Assembly: GCA_021736475.1 (NCBI GenBank)
Contig: JAIPFV010000001.1
Span: 1-64,000 of the forward strand
Source: Spirochaetia bacterium
GTDB taxonomy: Bacteria > Spirochaetota > Spirochaetia > DSM-16054 > Sediminispirochaetaceae
Direction: 5' to 3'
DNA: 64,000 nucleotides
The notes beneath the pieces are model-generated. The model did no database searches. It worked only from the letters and a program-made list of their open reading frames with translations, and had not been told where the DNA came from. The number at the start of each line of letters is the position of its first letter. Within the stretch, counting starts at the first letter, position 1. The translations under genes and the position numbers were made by a program. Of this stretch, positions 38,958-48,294 are shown in pieces.

Positions 38958-40109
38958 ATGGATGAAATTTTCTCTCATCATGCAGCTGAATATGGAGAGG
39001 AACCGGAAGTAATTGCTGAAGCCCCTGGCGTTGTGAACTTGATGGGGGAGCATACTGACTTTCACGAGGGATATGTACTCCAAATTGGTTTGCATTTATC
39101 CGTAAAAGTTGCAATTTCAAAAAGAAACGACACATCTTTACGCTTTTATTCGGTTGATCTAAACGAAAGAAAGCGGACTACTATCGCAAATTTGAAATAC
39201 AAACGGGAAGACCGCTGGGCAAACTACTTAAAGGGTGTTCTCTATGAAATAATGCAGTTGGGCTCATCCTTCAAGGGGATGAATATCAGTATTATGGGGG
39301 TGATACCTAAGGAGGTGGGGCTGGGTTCATCGGCAGCCCTGGGAATTGCCACCGCTCTTGCAACCCGAGAGGCCTTCCTGCTGGATCTTCAGGATATTCA
39401 GCTGGTACAGCTGGCATATCTCTCTGAAACCGCATTTATTGGAAAACGCGAGAAGATTACCGATCAGCTCACCACTTTTTATTCCCGCGAGGGGAGTGCG
39501 GTGTTTATCGATCTGCGCAGTCTAGAGTTCCAGTTTATTCCTTTCAGTTTTCGCGATTTGATTTTTGTACTGACCGAAAGCGGGGTAAAACAGACTGGAA
39601 TACAGGAGGAGCTGGAGGAACGTTACGAAATTTGTAATGACAGTGTTGAGCTTTTGCGTGAGCGGGACCAGCAGAAATCGCTGCGGGACTTAACCCGTCA
39701 AGATCTCCGCGCGGGGATGGGGCTGCTGCCGGAATCCTCTCGCCGGCTTTGCACGCATGTGGTTCAGGAAAATGAAAGAGTTACTGAGGCCATGCAGCTG
39801 TTGAAATCCGGGGATGGGCCGGCTTTTGGAAAGCTTATGCACCGATCCCATGAAAGCCTGCGTGATAACTTCGAGGTTTCTTGTCCTGAAGTAGACTGGT
39901 TGGTAAAACGGGCTATGGAAGTAGACGGTTGTTACGGATCACGGTTAATCGGGCCCGGCTTTGGCGGCTGCACACTGACCCTTTGTCATAAGGATGCCCT
40001 GCCTGATTACCAGAAACGTTTAGATGAATACGAGCATATTTTCGGTTTTCACCCTGTATATTATATTATTTCCCCCCAAAAAGGGGCTCATATCGTTTAT
40101 TCTGAATAA
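38958..40109 (+). CDS. galK: Galactokinase (GHMP kinase)
   Basis: APGVVNLMGEHTDFHEGYVL, VGLGSSAALGIATALA, LIGPGFGGCTLTL. Confidence 0.9.
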   Translation: MDEIFSHHAAEYGEEPEVIAEAPGVVNLMGEHTDFHEGYVLQIGLHLSVKVAISKRNDTSLRFYSVDLNERKRTTIANLKYKREDRWANYLKGVLYEIMQLGSSFKGMNISIMGVIPKEVGLGSSAALGIATALATREAFLLDLQDIQLVQLAYLSETAFIGKREKITDQLTTFYSREGSAVFIDLRSLEFQFIPFSFRDLIFVLTESGVKQTGIQEELEERYEICNDSVELLRERDQQKSLRDLTRQDLRAGMGLLPESSRRLCTHVVQENERVTEAMQLLKSGDGPAFGKLMHRSHESLRDNFEVSCPEVDWLVKRAMEVDGCYGSRLIGPGFGGCTLTLCHKDALPDYQKRLDEYEHIFGFHPVYYIISPQKGAHIVYSE

Positions 40110-40114
40110 TCCAG

Positions 40115-40144
40115 TTTTCAAAGCAGGGTAATCTGTCTTATAAT
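40115..40144 (+). promoter_or_regulatory. Promoter-like sequence immediately upstream of surE
   Basis: TTTTCA, 18 bp, TATAAT (40139-40144), 7 nt before ATG. Confidence 0.5.
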
Positions 40145-40151
40145 TGGAACA

Positions 40152-40898
40152 ATGCGAATACTAATTAGTAACGATGACGGAATAGAGAGTCCAGGATTGC
40201 TTACCCTCAAAGGGGAACTGGAGAAAGACCACGAGGTGTGGGTGACTGCCCCGGATCGCGAGCGGAGCGGTATGAGTCACTCAATTACCCTAAGAGATCC
40301 GGTGCGCTTCAGGCAGGTAGCTGCCCGAATGTATGCATGTGACGGCACCCCGGCGGATACTGTTCTATATTCACTTCTTGGAGCGTTACCTGTGCAGCCG
40401 GATATTATCATCTCGGGAATAAATCGAGGCCCGAATTTGGGAACCGATATAATTTACTCCGGCACCGCTGCAGCCGCTCGACAGGGAGCTTTAGTGGGAA
40501 TTCCCAGTATGGCCGTGTCGGTTGCCCCGCTTAAGCCACCCTATCCCTTTGAAAAAGCTGCAAGGTTTGTTCGCAACAATATTCAGCTGTTTCTGGAACT
40601 GTGGAGTTCCGATCACTTTATCAATGTGAACTTTCCTCCACCCTCGAGTCAGGTAAATGAAGTTTCAATAACTCATCCATCCCGACGTATTTACAGTGAC
40701 AAAGCTGAATCTTTTCAAAGTCCAAACGGTGATAAGTACTATTTTCTCACTGGAGAATCAATCCATGCGCGAGAAGAGGAGGGAAGCGACTGGAATGCGG
40801 TACAGGCCGGCAAGATATCAGTCTCTCCGGTGTACCTTCACCCGATGAATCACGAGGTGATTCATACATATCAGGAAGCTCAATTTGATATTGAGTAA
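40152..40898 (+). CDS. surE: 5'/3'-nucleotidase SurE
   Basis: ILISNDDGIESPGL, VTAPDRERSGMSHSITL, SGINRGPNLGTDIIYSGTAAAARQGAL. Confidence 0.97.
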   Translation: MRILISNDDGIESPGLLTLKGELEKDHEVWVTAPDRERSGMSHSITLRDPVRFRQVAARMYACDGTPADTVLYSLLGALPVQPDIIISGINRGPNLGTDIIYSGTAAAARQGALVGIPSMAVSVAPLKPPYPFEKAARFVRNNIQLFLELWSSDHFINVNFPPPSSQVNEVSITHPSRRIYSDKAESFQSPNGDKYYFLTGESIHAREEEGSDWNAVQAGKISVSPVYLHPMNHEVIHTYQEAQFDIE

Positions 40899-40921
40899 GT
40901 TAAGATTGAATCAGTTTAAGG

Positions 40922-41611
40922 GTGCATAAGATGGGGAAAGCTTTCGAAACCGCCAAGCGGCTTTACAAGGCCAAACGTTATCAAAAAGCGTTGGCGGTCT
41001 TGCTCTCGGTTGATGAAGATCCGGCCGAGAATCCGGAACTCTCTTATTATCTAGGGCTTTGCTACAGTCAGACGGAACAGTACGACGAGGCGCTTCTGTA
41101 TCTTGAACAGGTCGTTACCACTCATCCTGATTTTCTGCACCTGTACCAGTGCCGTCTTCTTCTGGCTGTTATCTATACCAATACTGAACGGTATTCTCTG
41201 GCGGAGTATGAGATAAAGCAGTTAATTGATGGAGGGTATGCCTCGGTGCAAGTGTATTCGGTATACTCATACCTCTTGTTTCAACAAAATCGGAGTGAAG
41301 AGAGCCTGAAGTATATTAATATGGCCATGGAGCTGGATCCTGAAAATCCGAATGTCCTTAACAGTAGCGGATATATTGAGGCTGAAGAGGGGTATAATCT
41401 TGACAAGGCGCTGGACCTCTGCAAACAGGCTGTCCGAAAACAGCCGGAACAAGCTGCGTACCTTGATTCTTTAGGCTGGGTGTATTACAAGCTCGGAAAG
41501 TTTAGTGAAGCCCATCGATATATTAAGCGGGCGTATCAGCTTTCTGATGATCACCCAATAATTAAGAGCCACTTGAAGGCAGTAGCGAAGGAGATTGGAG
41601 CGATTGATTAA
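40922..41611 (+). CDS. Tetratricopeptide-repeat protein
   Basis: Repeated TPR motifs (YYLGLCYSQTEQYDEALLYLEQVVTTHP; AAYLDSLGWVYYKLGKFSEAHRYIKRAYQLS). Confidence 0.87.
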   Translation: MHKMGKAFETAKRLYKAKRYQKALAVLLSVDEDPAENPELSYYLGLCYSQTEQYDEALLYLEQVVTTHPDFLHLYQCRLLLAVIYTNTERYSLAEYEIKQLIDGGYASVQVYSVYSYLLFQQNRSEESLKYINMAMELDPENPNVLNSSGYIEAEEGYNLDKALDLCKQAVRKQPEQAAYLDSLGWVYYKLGKFSEAHRYIKRAYQLSDDHPIIKSHLKAVAKEIGAID

Positions 41612-43679
41612 AGGAGGGATCATGTACGCAAGACGGGGAATATGGAAATACGCTCTGATTCTACTTGTCCTAGGCGTGATGAGCATACATACTTCTGCTG
41701 CTCAAGAAGAAGTTGATACCATCGATATGGATCAAGTTTACGCGGAAAGGGAGTTCCGTTATGGAATACGCGCTTTTCACCGGGGTGAATACAACAAAGC
41801 ACTACTGTCGCTGGAGAAAAGTCTCTCCTTGAAACCCGGTTTTTCTATAGCCCAATCCTGGTTAGCCCGTACCTATTATAGGAACGGCTTCACTTCGACT
41901 GCAATAGATATGTGGACTCGTATGATGGAGGATGGAGGACTAAGCGCCGCAATGGAACAGATGGTTCGCATCCTTACCTACCAGCGTGAGCAGCCCACTG
42001 AGCCGGAGGAGGGACCGAAATTTGTCGAGTTTGAACAGGTCGAGGGAAGACAGGCTGATGTGCAGGTTTTTAAAAGACCGACAGCTGTGCATCCGAACAT
42101 GACAGGTGGTTTTTATGTCGTGTCTTTTGCAACTAACGAGGTTCTTGAATTTTCGGCCAATGGCGGACTGCAGCGTTCTTTGAGGGGTGGTATTGAAGGT
42201 TTGAACCACCCCTTTGATATTACTGCAAACCCGGAAGAGGGCCTTTTTATAACTGAATTTGCTGGAGACAGAATTGTTCACTGCACTCCCACCGGACGGG
42301 TTTTAAAACGTTTTGGAGAAACCGGCACTGGCCAGGGGCAGCTTCTAGGTCCGCAGTTTATCAGTGATGATAAGAATGGATACCTGTATGTTACTGACCA
42401 GGGAAACCGCCGTGTAGCGAAGTTTGATTATGAAGGGAATTTTATTCTCTCCTTCGGCAGAAAGACTGCTGATTTTGAAGGGTTCCAACAGCCAACCGGT
42501 ATTCTGGCTCATGAAGATTTAGTGTACGTAGCCGACAAAAATCGTGCGACAGTTGATGTGTTTGATGCGAGCGGGAATTTTCTGGATACCCTTAGGAGTT
42601 CATATCTTGAGAGTCCCGAGGGGCTCTCTCTTTATAGCTCACAAAAGTTGCTTATAGCAGATGAAGATCAGGTACTGCTGCTTGATCTCGAAAGTCGCAC
42701 CTTCACCCCGCTTAGCAGGCTTAATGGCAGGCGCGTTAAAATTGTCTCGGCTATTCGAGATGTCAACGATAATTTATTAGTTGCCGATTTCAATCAGAAC
42801 ATAGTTTCGATGCAAGCCGATTTTAGCCGGATGTATTCGGGTTTGTTTGTGCGTATCAATCAGGTCAATGCTGAAAACTTCCCCAAGGTCTTTCTCGATG
42901 TGACTGTCCAGCGCCGAACCGGGGAACCGTATGTGGGGCTTGAGGGTACCAACTTTTATATCACCGAGGCTCGTTATCCGGTCGAAGAGCCTGTGTTAGA
43001 GTCCGCCATTGATCGGTTGGAGAGAGCGGATATTACGCTTATGGTGGAGGGTTCACCAGGAATGCAGCAGAATACCGAGGGAATTGGACAAGCTGCTGCC
43101 GGCATTGCCTCGTCTCTGCTGCAAAGGGGGGATATTAATGTGGTGCAAGCGGGACCACAGCCGGTGCTGCAGCTCGAAGCCGCACAAGATGGCGAAGCCG
43201 TGCGAAGGGCTGCGCTCTCCGGGGGGGGTGGTCAAAAGTGGCAGTTTGACCAGGGCCTGCGTTTGTCAGCGGGGCCGCTGATTACCGGCGGAGAAAGACG
43301 GGCTATAGTGTTTTTATCCACCGGAGAGCTGCCGGAGCATGCTTTTGAATCATATGAACTGATTCACCTGCTAGACTATCTGAGGAACAACAATATTACC
43401 TTCCACTGTGTTACCATGAACCCACAGGGTAACATTGCCCCGGAGTTAGTTTATCTTGCGGAAAAGAGCGGGGGATCAACCACCTCCCTGTATAATCCCC
43501 GGGGTGTAGCACCCATGGTGGAAAGAATACTAAACCACAACAGTGGGCGATATATTCTTTCATACCAGTCCACCCGCAACAGTGACTTTGGCCGGGCCTA
43601 TCTTCCAGTCGAGATGCAAGTCTCTGTCTTTGGCAGAAGCGGACGTGGTGAACTGGGATATTTTGCTCCACCGGAATAG
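41595..43679 (+). CDS. Exported TPR + NHL-type beta-propeller + vWA-like protein
   Basis: Signal peptide; TPR; NHL repeats (GYLYVTDQGNRRVAKFDYEGNFILSFGRK); C-terminal vWA-like segment (ITLMVEGSPGMQQN...AIVFLSTGE). Confidence 0.78.
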   Translation: MERLIKGGIMYARRGIWKYALILLVLGVMSIHTSAAQEEVDTIDMDQVYAEREFRYGIRAFHRGEYNKALLSLEKSLSLKPGFSIAQSWLARTYYRNGFTSTAIDMWTRMMEDGGLSAAMEQMVRILTYQREQPTEPEEGPKFVEFEQVEGRQADVQVFKRPTAVHPNMTGGFYVVSFATNEVLEFSANGGLQRSLRGGIEGLNHPFDITANPEEGLFITEFAGDRIVHCTPTGRVLKRFGETGTGQGQLLGPQFISDDKNGYLYVTDQGNRRVAKFDYEGNFILSFGRKTADFEGFQQPTGILAHEDLVYVADKNRATVDVFDASGNFLDTLRSSYLESPEGLSLYSSQKLLIADEDQVLLLDLESRTFTPLSRLNGRRVKIVSAIRDVNDNLLVADFNQNIVSMQADFSRMYSGLFVRINQVNAENFPKVFLDVTVQRRTGEPYVGLEGTNFYITEARYPVEEPVLESAIDRLERADITLMVEGSPGMQQNTEGIGQAAAGIASSLLQRGDINVVQAGPQPVLQLEAAQDGEAVRRAALSGGGGQKWQFDQGLRLSAGPLITGGERRAIVFLSTGELPEHAFESYELIHLLDYLRNNNITFHCVTMNPQGNIAPELVYLAEKSGGSTTSLYNPRGVAPMVERILNHNSGRYILSYQSTRNSDFGRAYLPVEMQVSVFGRSGRGELGYFAPPE

Positions 43680-43748
43680 TCGGATACATAAGAAACATAA
43701 TTTTTTAGAGGGCCGACAGTCAATTTGGGCACCAGTGGACTATACTTG

Positions 43749-43777
43749 TTGACGCTTGAATTCTGAATGAGTACTCT
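43749..43777 (+). promoter_or_regulatory. Promoter-like sequence upstream of clpS
   Basis: TTGACG, 17 bp, TACTCT. Confidence 0.5.
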
Positions 43778-43821
43778 TTAAATATACATCAAATTGAACC
43801 ATTTAACTGAGGGGAACGAGA

Positions 43822-44139
43822 ATGGCTGAGGAGACACGCAAAGGGCTCGGCACGGAGATAAAAGAGAAACAGAAACATAAGACCAGAGAACCCGATTTAT
43901 TTAAGGTTGTGCTTCTGAACGATGATTATACTACTATGGATTTTGTCGTATGGGTTATACAAAAGGTTTTTCATAAACCCGCCGCTGAAGCAACTAAGGT
44001 GATGATGGATGTTCATAAGAAAGGACGCGGGGTGGTAGGACGTTTTCCCTATGATATCGCCCGTACAAAAACAGTTCAGGTGAAACAACTGGCCAAGGAG
44101 AATGAATATCCCCTGGAATGTGTTCTTGAGAAGGAGTAA
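43822..44139 (+). CDS. clpS: ATP-dependent Clp protease adaptor ClpS
   Basis: LFKVVLLNDDYTTMDFVVWVIQKVFHKPAAEATKVMMDVHKKGRGVVG. Confidence 0.97.
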   Translation: MAEETRKGLGTEIKEKQKHKTREPDLFKVVLLNDDYTTMDFVVWVIQKVFHKPAAEATKVMMDVHKKGRGVVGRFPYDIARTKTVQVKQLAKENEYPLECVLEKE

Positions 44140-44147
44140 TAAACCGA

Positions 44148-46655
44148 ATGAAAATATCGGATGATGTACAAGGCGTAATTAACGCCGCATACCTAGAGGC
44201 AAAAGAGCGGCGAAACGAGTATCTTACCCCAGAGCATATCCTGTATGCTGCCCTGTTTTTTGAAAATGTCCAACAGTTGATAGATGGCTGCGGGGCAGAC
44301 AGCGGTACCATTAAAAGAGATGTAGAGGAGTATCTTGGTACCCACATTCCGATTGTTGAGAATGAAGAGCCAATACAAACTATTGGCGTACAAGAGGTCA
44401 TTGAGCAGGCAATTTTTCATACTGAACACTCATCAAAGGACGTGGTTGACTTAGGAGACCTCATGGTTTCGCTGTTTGATCAGGAGGAGAGCTTTGGTGC
44501 ATATTTTCTGCAGAATGCGGGGGTGAGCCGCTATAAACTGTTGCGTATAATAAGTCATGGCGGAATATTTGCGGAGTCCGAGATTGATGGGGAAGATGAG
44601 CTATATTCCGAGGACAATGACGAAGAGCTCGATGAAAGCGACACAGAAGATGGCTTTGAGCCGGAGGAATTGTCCGATGGACAGGACTCGGCTGCACACA
44701 CAAAGGGGCGGCGTCGTAAAACTGCCTTGCAGCGCTTTACCCGGGAACTCACTCAGGCTTCTGAGAAGGGTGAGCTGGAAAATCTGATAGGCCGGGAGGG
44801 GGTGGTTGAACGTACAATCCAGGTGTTATGCCGGCGTTTAAAAAATAACCCTGTACTGGTCGGTGAGGCAGGAGTCGGTAAAACGGCGATTGCCGAAGGT
44901 TTAGCAGCTCGCATTGCAGAAGATCGGGTACCAAAAACACTGAAGGGATATAAGCTCTACTCCCTCGATTTGGGGGGGATGCTGGCAGGTACAAAATACC
45001 GCGGCGATTTTGAAGAGCGAATGAAGCAAGTCTTAAAAGAACTGGAAACCGAACAGAGGGTTATACTCTTTATCGATGAGATACATTCGATAGTGGGTGC
45101 TGGAGCAGTGAGTGGCGGGGCGATGGACGCCTCTAACTTGCTTAAGCCGGCTATTTCATCCGGAAGTATCCGCTGCGTTGGTGCAACTACCTATGATGAG
45201 TTTAAGAAGTTCTTTGATAAAGACCGGGCCCTCTCACGCCGGTTTCAAAAGATTGAAGTGCAGGAAACCAGCCGTGATGAAACCCTGGAAATACTGAAGG
45301 GGATACGTGGGCGTTACGAAGAGTATCACGGGGTAAAATACGAGGACAGTGCCCTGGAGGCAATTGTAGATTTATCCGATCAATATATAAATGATCGTTA
45401 TCTGCCTGATAAAGCAATTGATGTGCTGGATGAGGCAGGGGCGTATACCCAGATGCTTACATTCCAGAGGCAGCTTGGCATACCCCTGGAGCCTGTGCAG
45501 CTTGATACAAGTGATCAGAGCTCACCAAGTGAGCAAAGCGAAGTAGATTCAGCAGAGCACGCAGAGGCGACGCCAACAGAAGCGACGCCGGCAGAGCATA
45601 CTGAAGCATCTGAGGGGGCTGACGAGGACGGACACTCTGAGGTGCAGGAAGCAGCCCCGGCTATAGTCATCGATGAGCATCTGATTGAACGGGTTGTGTC
45701 CAAGATTGCCCGGATTCCCGAGAAACGGGTGTCTACCCATGAGACAGAGCAGCTTCAGTACTTAGATGAAAACCTGAAAAAACAGGTGTATGGACAGGAC
45801 CAGGCCGTGGATACAGTGGCCAAGGCGGTAAAGCGTTCACGGGCCGGGTTTGGTAAGGCCGACCGCCCCGTAGCAAATCTATTGTTTGTCGGGCCCACTG
45901 GAGTAGGAAAAACAGAACTTGCACGTCAGTTAGCCGAAACAATGGGTGTGGAACTTCTGCGTTTCGATATGAGTGAATATCAGGAAAAACACACTGTTAG
46001 CCGCCTTGTCGGTTCTCCTCCCGGCTATGTCGGTTACGAAGAGGGAGGGCTGCTTACGGATGCCATTCGCAAACAGCCCCATGCGGTGTTGTTGTTAGAC
46101 GAAGTTGAAAAAGCTCATCAGGATATTTTCAATATACTGTTACAGATAATGGATTATGCAACCCTCACCGATAACAGTGGCCGCCATGCCGACTTCCGCA
46201 ACATAGTGTTGATTATGACCAGTAATGCCGGAGCCCGGGATTTAGATAAACCGATGATAGGTTTTGGGGAAAAGCGGGTTTCCGAAGGGGCTATACGCGA
46301 TGCGGTAGACCGTCTCTTCAGTCCGGAGTTTCGTAACCGTTTGGATAAGGTAGTTACCTTTAATCGACTTCCGAATGAAGTTGTGCTGCAGATTGTAGAT
46401 AAGGAGCTTCGTGAGTTCAGCCTGCAGTTGGAAGAGAAGCAGGTTCAGCTGGAGGTAACCGATGCTGCTCGGCAGTGGTTTGCTGATAACGGCTATTCAG
46501 CGGAATTCGGCGCACGAAACATCGCTCGGCTTATCCAGGAAAAAATAAAAGATTACTTTGTAGATGAAGTCCTGTTTGGCAAATTACAGAACGGGGGCAA
46601 GGCAATGGTGGATGTTCGCGAAGGAGAGATACATATCGATGCTGAATCTGCGTGA
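44148..46655 (+). CDS. clpA: ATP-dependent Clp protease ATP-binding subunit ClpA
   Basis: Clp_N, two AAA+ domains (GEAGVGKTAIAEGLA; GPTGVGKTELARQLA), KGYKLYSLDLGGMLAGTKYRGDFEERMK; directly after clpS. Confidence 0.97.
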   Translation: MKISDDVQGVINAAYLEAKERRNEYLTPEHILYAALFFENVQQLIDGCGADSGTIKRDVEEYLGTHIPIVENEEPIQTIGVQEVIEQAIFHTEHSSKDVVDLGDLMVSLFDQEESFGAYFLQNAGVSRYKLLRIISHGGIFAESEIDGEDELYSEDNDEELDESDTEDGFEPEELSDGQDSAAHTKGRRRKTALQRFTRELTQASEKGELENLIGREGVVERTIQVLCRRLKNNPVLVGEAGVGKTAIAEGLAARIAEDRVPKTLKGYKLYSLDLGGMLAGTKYRGDFEERMKQVLKELETEQRVILFIDEIHSIVGAGAVSGGAMDASNLLKPAISSGSIRCVGATTYDEFKKFFDKDRALSRRFQKIEVQETSRDETLEILKGIRGRYEEYHGVKYEDSALEAIVDLSDQYINDRYLPDKAIDVLDEAGAYTQMLTFQRQLGIPLEPVQLDTSDQSSPSEQSEVDSAEHAEATPTEATPAEHTEASEGADEDGHSEVQEAAPAIVIDEHLIERVVSKIARIPEKRVSTHETEQLQYLDENLKKQVYGQDQAVDTVAKAVKRSRAGFGKADRPVANLLFVGPTGVGKTELARQLAETMGVELLRFDMSEYQEKHTVSRLVGSPPGYVGYEEGGLLTDAIRKQPHAVLLLDEVEKAHQDIFNILLQIMDYATLTDNSGRHADFRNIVLIMTSNAGARDLDKPMIGFGEKRVSEGAIRDAVDRLFSPEFRNRLDKVVTFNRLPNEVVLQIVDKELREFSLQLEEKQVQLEVTDAARQWFADNGYSAEFGARNIARLIQEKIKDYFVDEVLFGKLQNGGKAMVDVREGEIHIDAESA

Positions 46656-47412
46656 TGTCCCCCGGCTGAACGAGGACCAGCACCTCAAATTTTCCTTCGA
46701 GGATGTTTCCCCCCTCGGGATTGTAGCCGTGCATGGAAACCTCTCCCCGGGAATTCTGTTGTCTGCATATAGGCAGGGCATTTTTCCTTGGTATGATGAT
46801 GAGAGTCCTATCCTGTGGTGGAGCCCTGACCCTCGCTTCATTCTTATTCCGAAGGAGTTGCATATTCCAAAATCACTTCGAAAGGAATTGCGGAAAAACT
46901 CTTTTATGATAACAGTAGATCAGGCTTTTCCGGATGTAATACGCGAATGCGCCCAGGTATCGCGAAAGGAACAGGATGGTACCTGGATTGTGAGTGAAAT
47001 GCAGCAGGCTTATATCCACCTCCACAATTTAGGCTACGCCCATTCAGTTGAGGTATGGCAGGAGGGTAAGCTGGTAGGTGGTTTATACGGGGTTTCCCTT
47101 GGGCGTGCTTTTTTTGGTGAGTCTATGTTCTCCCATACCAGTAATGCCTCGAAGACTGCCTTTGTCCTTTTGACTAAGGCGCTGGAGGAGAAAGGTTTTG
47201 GCTTGATCGACAGCCAGGTATATACCGAGCATCTTACTCAGTTTGGAGCCCATGAGATAGCCCGAAGTGATTTTTTAGAAATGCTGCCGGAAATATTGAG
47301 CGCTCCTACCAAGAGGGGCTCTTGGAGCAGCTGGATTGACCTTGAACACATAAAAGCCCGTATGAGTGATACCGTCGGTGGGACTATACCATCCGAGCCA
47401 GTGCAAAAGTAA
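46639..47412 (+). CDS. aat: Leucyl/phenylalanyl-tRNA-protein transferase (start 46639 inside the clpA 3' end; ORF track starts 46564)
   Basis: SAYRQGIFPWYDDESPILWWSPDPR, LVGGLYGVSLGRAFFGESMFS, DSQVYTEHLTQFGAHEI. Confidence 0.96.
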   Translation: MLNLRDVPRLNEDQHLKFSFEDVSPLGIVAVHGNLSPGILLSAYRQGIFPWYDDESPILWWSPDPRFILIPKELHIPKSLRKELRKNSFMITVDQAFPDVIRECAQVSRKEQDGTWIVSEMQQAYIHLHNLGYAHSVEVWQEGKLVGGLYGVSLGRAFFGESMFSHTSNASKTAFVLLTKALEEKGFGLIDSQVYTEHLTQFGAHEIARSDFLEMLPEILSAPTKRGSWSSWIDLEHIKARMSDTVGGTIPSEPVQK

Positions 47413-48280
47413 GAGGTATGGTGATGATGCTGAGTGTGGTGGTTATGACCACTATGTTTTGTGCATGCCCAGTCTCTGCCCCATAACGGGAGGGCAGTAC
47501 ATAGGAGAACACCGCTGCAGGGAGTGCCGAGGCTACAATCACCACTGTTTTTGTCAGTCCCTGCAAATCGAACATAACCACGCTTGCAAGCCCGATCAAC
47601 AGGCCGACTCCCATTCTGAGAATAATCCCTCCCACTATATGGCGGTCAACGTAGGGCTTTTTGGAGCTGAGGGAGCATCCTACTACAAACGCAGCGAGCG
47701 GAGGAGCCGCATCACCTGCAAAGCTGCAGGTATCGATCAGAACAGCCGGAAGTACAATATTAAGCAGATTGGCACTGAAGCCGAGTATTACAGCCCACAG
47801 TATGGGAGAGAATAGGGAAAGTTTGAGACCCTTTAAGGTGAAGCCGCCTCCGACAATGAAAAAACCTAAAGTAAAAATGAACAAAGTCTGGATCTGATCG
47901 AACACAATAATAATATTCATGGCAGATTCACCGCTCCAGAGTTTCATCAACGGTATCCCCAGAAAGCCGGAGTTCATAAATATTACCGGCATGGCAAAGC
48001 CGCGTATGTCAATTCCTGCAAGTCGGCTGTATAGGATGGCGCTCCCATACAGTGCAAATACCATAAAACTGACAGTACCTAAGAGGTCTGCCATTTCTGA
48101 AGGAGTAATATCCGAGCGATAGAGGCTGCCGAAAACCAGCAGGGGTACAAAAAAGTCGACTAAAATTCGGGTAAGAGTATCCTCATGGATGGAGAAAGCA
48201 GCTCCCATAATCCAGCCGCCAGCCATTAGGATGAAAAGGGGCAGCAGCACAACAAAGGTGTCTATAAAATATGTAATCAT
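47384..48280 (-). CDS. AEC (auxin-efflux-carrier) family transporter
   Basis: About 10 TM segments; MNSGFLGIPLMKLWSGESAM motif. Confidence 0.85.
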   Translation of the reverse strand: MITYFIDTFVVLLPLFILMAGGWIMGAAFSIHEDTLTRILVDFFVPLLVFGSLYRSDITPSEMADLLGTVSFMVFALYGSAILYSRLAGIDIRGFAMPVIFMNSGFLGIPLMKLWSGESAMNIIIVFDQIQTLFIFTLGFFIVGGGFTLKGLKLSLFSPILWAVILGFSANLLNIVLPAVLIDTCSFAGDAAPPLAAFVVGCSLSSKKPYVDRHIVGGIILRMGVGLLIGLASVVMFDLQGLTKTVVIVASALPAAVFSYVLPSRYGAETGHAQNIVVITTTLSIITIPLTFALARMV

Positions 48281-48294
48281 TGAATTTGGCCTGC

